Position numbers and translations under genes: made by a program. The notes beneath the pieces were generated by a model. The model saw only the letters and a program-made list of their open reading frames with translations. It did not search any database and had not been told where the DNA came from. A stretch of DNA of 11,482 bases, from contig JAUZPC010000051.1 in assembly GCA_030706105.1 (NCBI GenBank), forward strand, positions 1-11,482. The letters run 5' to 3'. This document shows positions 7,140-11,482 of the stretch, piece after piece. This DNA is from Bacteroidota bacterium (lineage in GTDB: Bacteria; Bacteroidota; Ignavibacteria; Ignavibacteriales; Ignavibacteriaceae). The number at the start of each line of letters is the position of its first letter. The first letter of the stretch is position 1.

Positions 7140-7750
7140 TATGCAGCTAACTTTCTAAATAGTTGTGCATCCGGAACTACCTGCTCAAACAAATGGCTGC
7201 ATTCCTGCGGCATTTTTTGGGTTTGTTCAGTAGTAAATAACCCGCCATCAGCCAGGGACTTATGAAACATCTTTATTACTTCAATCCGCTCATTGTATTG
7301 CAGATGTAATAGCACGTTTTTACATACTATTAAACTGAACGATTCTCCAACAGGCTTAAGGCTAAGTAAATCATGTTTAATAAACTGCAATCTACTTGTT
7401 AGGGACGCATCAATTTTATGAAAAGCAGCTTTTCCCTCAGCCGGCGTAAAATACTTTGCAAAAATATCTTCTGGTATTCTCTTTAATTCTTCCTCCGGGT
7501 AAACACCATTCATAATGGTTTTACCAAATGTATCTTGTTCATCTATATCGCTTGCAAGGATCATTAGATTTTGAAATGAAAATTTTCCCATCTTTTCTGC
7601 TAACAGAATAGCCAGCGTATAAGGTTCAGGCCCCATTGCACAGCCCGCATCCCAAACGCGGATCTTGCTGCGCCCCGATACTGCAGGAACAAAATGCTCA
7701 ACTGCATGATTTAATGTGTGTGTGTCTCTAAAGAAAAATGTAAATGCCAT
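7139..7750 (-). CDS. Short CheR-like methyltransferase lacking the N-terminal domain
   Basis: This protein has 203 residues and corresponds only to the C-terminal SAM-binding domain of CheR. It begins right at the FFFRD motif (R8), where normal CheR has about 80 preceding residues. The SAM motif is DAGCAMGPEPYT (34-45), followed by ASDID (66-70) and CKNVLLHL (143-150). Compared with the CheR at 527-1393, GEEPY is GPEPY, CRN is CKN, and the conserved Tyr near the transferred methyl is His149. The basic receptor-binding helix is absent. The ATG is 15 nt after cheA with a GAGAG-type ribosome site, and it overlaps the MBL gene by 1 nt. The reading frame is intact and the acidic and aromatic core is kept, so it looks like a functional specialised protein and not a decayed gene. 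It could be a methyltransferase for another target, or a SAM- or SAH-binding regulator. Confidence 0.88.
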   Translation of the reverse strand: MAFTFFFRDTHTLNHAVEHFVPAVSGRSKIRVWDAGCAMGPEPYTLAILLAEKMGKFSFQNLMILASDIDEQDTFGKTIMNGVYPEEELKRIPEDIFAKYFTPAEGKAAFHKIDASLTSRLQFIKHDLLSLKPVGESFSLIVCKNVLLHLQYNERIEVIKMFHKSLADGGLFTTEQTQKMPQECSHLFEQVVPDAQLFRKLAA

Positions 7751-7765
7751 CGTGTTCTCTCATCG

Positions 7766-9808
7766 TTATAATTTTAAATTATCCGCTTCTTCTATCTCTG
7801 CCATTTTATTGATATCTATTATTAAAGCAACATTTCCATCACCCAATATTGTGGCACCAGATATGCCTTCAACATCCTTAAATGCTTTGCCTAAATTCTT
7901 TAATACAGTCTGATGTTGTCCAACAACGCTATCGACCATAAAACCCAACCTTTGATTCTTTACACCGGCAATAACTATTTGCTGAATATCCGGGGAGTCT
8001 TCAGTTATGTCGAATTTTTCTCTTAATTTTATAAAAGGAATTATTTCTCCTCTTACATCAATTATATTTCTTCCATGGAGGTCGTTCAATTTCTCTTTAG
8101 ATATTTCAATGCACTCTTCTACAATTGATAACGGAAGGACAAACATATCTGAGCCTATTTTAACAAGCAGACCATCTATAATTGCTAAGGTAAGCGGCAG
8201 TTTTAAGGTTATTACAGTACCTTCGCCCGGTTTGCTGTCTACTTCTACATTTCCCCGCAAAGTTTCAATTGCCTGTCTTACAACATCCATTCCGACACCG
8301 CGCCCTGAAACATTAGTTACTTTTTTAGCAGTGGAGAATCCCGGATGAAATATTAATGCGAATAATTCTGAATCCTTCAACTCTACATCGGGTGAAATCA
8401 GACCTAAAGAAATTGCTTTTTCCCTGACAGCATCTTTATCAATCCCTTTTCCATCATCCTTAATCCTAACCAAGACATAACCGCCTGACTGCTCAGCAGA
8501 TAATTGGATGTTTCCGACTCTCGGTTTATTGTTTTTAGTCCTTATATCCGGGGATTCAACTCCATGATCAATGGAATTCCTTATAATGTGAACAAGAGGG
8601 TCATTCAATCTTTCAATTACAGTTTTATCCAACTCAGTTTCAGCGCCCTCAGTTGTAAGTTCAACTTCTTTTCCAAGTTCAGCGGATAAATCTCTTACTA
8701 ATCTTTTAAATTTACTAAATGTGGTTCCTATAGGAAGCATTCTGATATTCAGAGCACTGTCCCGCAATTCCCATGTCAGTCTTTCAACTTCTTCAGATAT
8801 GGTATATAAATCAGTATTATTAAGCTTTGTAACAGTTTGGCTTAATCTTGCCTGAACAATTACTAACTCACTCACAAGGTTAACTAAATAATCCAATTTT
8901 TCGGCACTTACGCGAAGACTTGAAAGATGTTCATCTTTTGATTTGTCATCTAAATGCCTGGCTGTTCCATTATTTGCTTTTAACTGTTTATCTTCTTTGA
9001 TAATTTTATTTATTGTATCTGCATTTAATTCCTGATTGCCATCAATTTTTTCAGAAATAAGCGCCAGATTAGCGTTAGTTATATGCCCTGTTTCATCAAG
9101 GATCTCTATATTCAGTGTACATCTATCTTCAACAAAAATGAAAACATCTTTTATATCATCAAGCTGAGAATGTGAATTTATGATTATATTAAACCCTGCA
9201 TAGCATAACTCCGGCTGAATTGTGTCAAGCGGAGGGATTTCTGATGTCTTGACGGAATAGGTAAGCTCCCCCAGAGTCTTTAATTCTTCAATTAGTTTAA
9301 TAGGATTTGTCCCTGACATAAATATTTCTTTGTCAGGCTGAAATGTAACTTTATATGTCCTTTGTATATCACCGGGCACAGCGTGCTCAATTTTAACATC
9401 AGCGGGAGCTTCAGTTTTTTCTTTTTTTAATTCAGATACATATGACTTAAATGTCATGATGATTTTCTTACCCAAATCATCATCTGTTCTTTTAACTCCA
9501 TCATGCTCCTCAAGCATTAATGCTATCTGATCTTTTGCTTTAAGAGTAAGGTCTATAAGTTCTTTTGTAACCGGCATTTCTCCGTTACGTACATAATCAT
9601 ATACAGTCTCAATGTCATGTAAAAACATGGCTATCTCATCGAACCCGAACATTCCACCGGAGCCCTTAATAGTATGAAGAGCCCTGAATATTTTACCGAT
9701 TAACTCATTATTTGTAGTATCCTCCTCTAAACTAAGGAGAGAGTTTTCCAAATCGGTCAGAAGTTCATTAGCTTCTATTATAAATGCTTGTATATGTCGG
9801 TCTATCAT
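7766..9808 (-). CDS. cheA: CheA chemotaxis histidine kinase
   Basis: CheA autophosphorylates under receptor control and passes phosphate to CheY and CheB. The protein has 680 residues. P1/Hpt (about 1-105) has phosphorylated His45 in HTIKGSGG. Residues 150-240 form a P2-position domain (TYKVTF... FIFVEDR) unlike the E. coli P2. A polar linker (about 255-295) follows. P3 dimerisation is about 296-360 (VSELVIVQARL). The P4 ATPase is about 360-537, with N box LNDPLVHIIRNSIDHG (401-416), DDGKGID (451-457), FSTAKKVTNVSGRGVGMD (491-508) and PGEGT (527-531). The P5 CheW-like domain is about 540-670. All catalytic motifs are intact, and there is no fused receiver domain. ATG 9808 has AAGGA about 8 nt upstream overlapping the cheY stop, and the gap to cheY is 10 nt. 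The short CheR-like gene follows after 15 nt. Confidence 0.97.
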   Translation of the reverse strand: MIDRHIQAFIIEANELLTDLENSLLSLEEDTTNNELIGKIFRALHTIKGSGGMFGFDEIAMFLHDIETVYDYVRNGEMPVTKELIDLTLKAKDQIALMLEEHDGVKRTDDDLGKKIIMTFKSYVSELKKEKTEAPADVKIEHAVPGDIQRTYKVTFQPDKEIFMSGTNPIKLIEELKTLGELTYSVKTSEIPPLDTIQPELCYAGFNIIINSHSQLDDIKDVFIFVEDRCTLNIEILDETGHITNANLALISEKIDGNQELNADTINKIIKEDKQLKANNGTARHLDDKSKDEHLSSLRVSAEKLDYLVNLVSELVIVQARLSQTVTKLNNTDLYTISEEVERLTWELRDSALNIRMLPIGTTFSKFKRLVRDLSAELGKEVELTTEGAETELDKTVIERLNDPLVHIIRNSIDHGVESPDIRTKNNKPRVGNIQLSAEQSGGYVLVRIKDDGKGIDKDAVREKAISLGLISPDVELKDSELFALIFHPGFSTAKKVTNVSGRGVGMDVVRQAIETLRGNVEVDSKPGEGTVITLKLPLTLAIIDGLLVKIGSDMFVLPLSIVEECIEISKEKLNDLHGRNIIDVRGEIIPFIKLREKFDITEDSPDIQQIVIAGVKNQRLGFMVDSVVGQHQTVLKNLGKAFKDVEGISGATILGDGNVALIIDINKMAEIEEADNLKL

Positions 9809-9818
9809 TATAAATTCC

Positions 9819-10181
9819 TTATAATACTTTCTTTACAACAGCCAGCAATTGTTCGGGCTTAAAAGGTTTAACTATCCAGCCGGTAGCTCCGGCATTTTTA
9901 CCTTCAATTTTTTTGGTATCCTGAGACTCAGTTGTAAGCATAATTATTGGAACAAACTTTGAAATATTTCCGGCTCTGACATTTCTAATAAGAGTTATTC
10001 CATCCATAACAGGCATATTTAGGTCCGTAATAATCATATTAACTGGGTTTGACTGTAATTTGGCGAGTGCATCTGCACCGTCAGAAGCTTCTACAACATC
10101 ATAACCCGCTTCCTGTAAAGTAAAGCATACCATCTGCCTTACACTGGCTGAGTCATCAACTGTCATTATCTTTTTTGCCAT
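9819..10181 (-). CDS. cheY: CheY-type single-domain response regulator
   Basis: This is a 120-residue stand-alone receiver domain, the expected diffusible output of CheA. It has the acidic pair D9/D10, phosphoacceptor D53 in ITDLNMPVMDG, T83 in MLTTES and K105 in VKPF. The residue matching the E. coli CheY switch Tyr106 is Trp102 (TGWIVKPF), an aromatic replacement. The ATG directly follows the TAG of the STAS gene (TAGATG, no spacer). Its ribosome site (GGAAG) lies inside the STAS coding end, so the two are likely made together. CheA follows by 10 nt. It probably controls the flagellar motor, but a role inside this pathway, for example as a phosphate sink, cannot be excluded if the genome has other CheYs. 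Confidence 0.95.
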   Translation of the reverse strand: MAKKIMTVDDSASVRQMVCFTLQEAGYDVVEASDGADALAKLQSNPVNMIITDLNMPVMDGITLIRNVRAGNISKFVPIIMLTTESQDTKKIEGKNAGATGWIVKPFKPEQLLAVVKKVL

Positions 10182-10487
10182 CTATTTTACTTCCGCTGAA
10201 TTAGTAATTGATTTTGATAAATTGAATGCCTTAAGCTCTTCTATTAAAGAAGAGGAACAACCGGTGATATAAAATTCTTTTTTGCAGGCTTCGGCATATA
10301 AAGAAGCCGAGACCAGGAGCTGCAAATATGTAAGGTCATGTTCCAAAATTTTTTGGTTACTAACCTCAATAACGTTATTCTCATTTATCGCCTGCAGCAA
10401 TGCATCTCTTATTTCTGCCGAATTCTGAATATCCATTACTTCGTCAGCAAGTATAATAATTCTATTACCGGTTTTATTGATTTCCAT
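10182..10487 (-). CDS. STAS-domain protein (anti-sigma-antagonist-like) of the chemotaxis operon
   Basis: This is a 101-residue protein with the STAS outline: strand NRIIILADEV, helix SAEIRDALLQAI, strand VIEVSNQKILE, then DLTYLQLLVSA (51-61) and a second helix plus the strand FYITGCSSSLIEEL. The DLT triplet sits where SpoIIAA-like proteins have D-S-S or D-x-[ST], so Thr53 is a candidate phosphorylation site and the fold assignment is good despite low similarity. A ribosome site (AGGAA) lies 7 nt upstream. It lies 11 nt after the receptor-like gene and abuts cheY with zero spacing. STAS proteins of this kind recur in che clusters but their role is not settled. A phosphorylation-switched partner of the receptor-like protein or of CheA is plausible (inference). 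No cognate anti-sigma kinase or phosphatase is in the window. Confidence 0.8.
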   Translation of the reverse strand: MEINKTGNRIIILADEVMDIQNSAEIRDALLQAINENNVIEVSNQKILEHDLTYLQLLVSASLYAEACKKEFYITGCSSSLIEELKAFNLSKSITNSAEVK

Positions 10488-10498
10488 TTATTTTCCTA

Positions 10499-11482
10499 TT
10501 AGAATAATTCTATGTTATCACCCAAATCATCTGAATTATCAACAGAGATGTCTTCTCCATTCAACAATCTGTCATGTATGCTTCTTTCGCTATCCATAGT
10601 ATATTTATTCTTAAGCTGCTCCAAATCATCTTTCATCTCACTGCTCTCCTTACAAAAAGGGGCAGTATATGTAATTATATCTTCCAGCTGTTCTATCATC
10701 TTATAGATATTTAATTTCAATATTTCTTTAACTGACCCAAATAGTACCGAGTCATTCGTTTCTTCATTTAGTGAATTTACCTTTTCAGTCAAATTATTAA
10801 ATAGACTTGCAGAGTCTGATTCAAATTGTTGCAGATTATTCATTATATTATTCAGTCCTTCAGACTCATTGTCATGTTTATCTTGGTCCGTACTGTTATA
10901 TTTCATTAGTTCGGCTGCAGAACAATTAATTGCATTCACATATTCTCTAATTTTTCCGGTTAAGTCTTTTGCATCATTTGAAAGCCCCTGTATTGATTCT
11001 GCCAATACATCAAGGGCAGCCCCTTCTCTTCCGCTTTGTGATGCCTTTATTCTGGAATTTAAGGAGATGAGTTCAATTTCATTACCGACATCCTCAATTT
11101 CTTCAATCAGGTTTGTTAGTGCTACAACTGTATCGGTAATCTGTTTGACTGATTTATAAAAATTGTTTCTAAGGCCTGAATTAACTTGCAATTCTTTATT
11201 AACAACATCTAACCCTCTGGTTATAGTATTGATGTAGCTTTCTTCTCTTTTATCTTCAATTCCAAGTGATGAAGATGTTATGTAAATTGATTGTATTTCG
11301 CCTTTCAAAGTACTAAGGCCATCCTCTATATGGTTCAATGCAGAGGCCAATTGCTCCCCGGAATTTTCTAATTGGGCCATTTGAACCCTGCATATTTGAT
11401 TAATAATCGTAATATCAGTTAATTTCTGTTCTTCATTCTGGTCATTCAGAGATGCTGAAAGCTTTTGAATTCCCTCAATTGC
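10499..11482 (-). CDS. Soluble MCP-like coiled-coil protein with altered hairpin tip, 5' end beyond window
   Basis: The reading frame is open to the right edge, giving 327 visible residues; Met at 11380 is probably internal because the 34 preceding codons are also open and helical in character. No transmembrane segment is visible. The protein is largely helical. Visible residues about 133-176 align with an MCP hairpin tip (IELISLNSRIKASQSGREGA versus the standard LLALNAAIEAARAGE type). At the positions of Tsr Glu385 and Arg388, which make key receptor-trimer contacts, it has Lys and Gln. Beyond the tip a second helical region (about 200-300) leads to an acidic tail ending NIELF. It probably belongs to a known but little-studied family of soluble receptor-like proteins found beside STAS and CheY genes. 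It could be a cytoplasmic receptor, an array component or a CheA/CheW competitor. It is the first visible gene of the operon. Confidence 0.8.
   Translation of the reverse strand, partial: AIEGIQKLSASLNDQNEEQKLTDITIINQICRVQMAQLENSGEQLASALNHIEDGLSTLKGEIQSIYITSSSLGIEDKREESYINTITRGLDVVNKELQVNSGLRNNFYKSVKQITDTVVALTNLIEEIEDVGNEIELISLNSRIKASQSGREGAALDVLAESIQGLSNDAKDLTGKIREYVNAINCSAAELMKYNSTDQDKHDNESEGLNNIMNNLQQFESDSASLFNNLTEKVNSLNEETNDSVLFGSVKEILKLNIYKMIEQLEDIITYTAPFCKESSEMKDDLEQLKNKYTMDSERSIHDRLLNGEDISVDNSDDLGDNIELF

Noticed and set aside
7139..7750. Short CheR as a frameshifted or truncated pseudogene
   Set aside because: The upstream sequence is the intact cheA end with its own stop and contains no remnant of a CheR N-terminal domain. 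The gene has its own ribosome site, a complete SAM domain and a coupled downstream gene.
10499..11380. Start of the receptor-like protein at Met 11380
   Set aside because: The frame remains open for 34 more codons to the window edge with matching helical composition, so the gene most likely starts outside the window.

Overview
The window holds one chemotaxis operon. Every gene is on the minus strand, so transcription runs from the right edge to the left edge. The order 5' to 3' is: a soluble receptor-like protein (cut by the right edge), a STAS-domain protein, CheY, CheA, a short CheR-like methyltransferase, a metallo-beta-lactamase (MBL) fold hydrolase, a giant methyl-accepting chemotaxis protein (MCP), CheW, full-length CheR, and CheB (cut by the left edge just after the GASTG active-site turn). 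Junctions are tight: 11 nt, 0 nt, 10 nt, 15 nt, a 1-nt overlap, 15 nt, 47 nt, 2 nt and a 4-nt ATGA overlap. No stretch over 50 nt lacks a gene, and no promoter is visible because the operon begins upstream of the window.

The organism is a motile bacterium with AT-rich DNA (low to mid 30s percent GC by eye). The use of STAS, receptor-like and MBL accessory genes recalls clusters of deltaproteobacteria such as Geobacter and of the Ignavibacteria/Bacteroidota side. That is recalled resemblance only, and no marker gene fixes the taxon. The Cys-rich PAS domains and the MBL protein would suit an anaerobe or redox-responsive lifestyle (inference).

Right part (7766-11482), signalling core: CheA has an N-terminal Hpt domain, dimerisation, ATPase and CheW-like domains, and CheY is its expected phosphoacceptor. 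The two upstream genes are accessory. The STAS protein abuts CheY with no spacer. The soluble receptor-like protein keeps an MCP-like hairpin tip but has replaced the two polar residues that matter most in ordinary receptors.

Middle part (6540-7750), least explained pair: a CheR-like protein reduced to its SAM-binding domain, translationally coupled to an MBL hydrolase with a complete metal site. A normal CheR/CheB pair lies further downstream, so this second methyltransferase/hydrolase pair is redundant for standard receptor adaptation and may do something else.

Left part (1-6524), receptor and adaptation: the 1527-residue MCP has a periplasmic four-helix sensor, about 17 HAMP-like segments, two near-identical Cys-rich PAS domains created by a 313-residue tandem duplication, a 34H-type signalling domain and a flexible tail ending in a CheR-binding-type pentapeptide (EFERF). 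CheW, CheR and CheB complete the receptor array and its methylation cycle. No CheD, CheC, CheX or CheZ is seen in the window.
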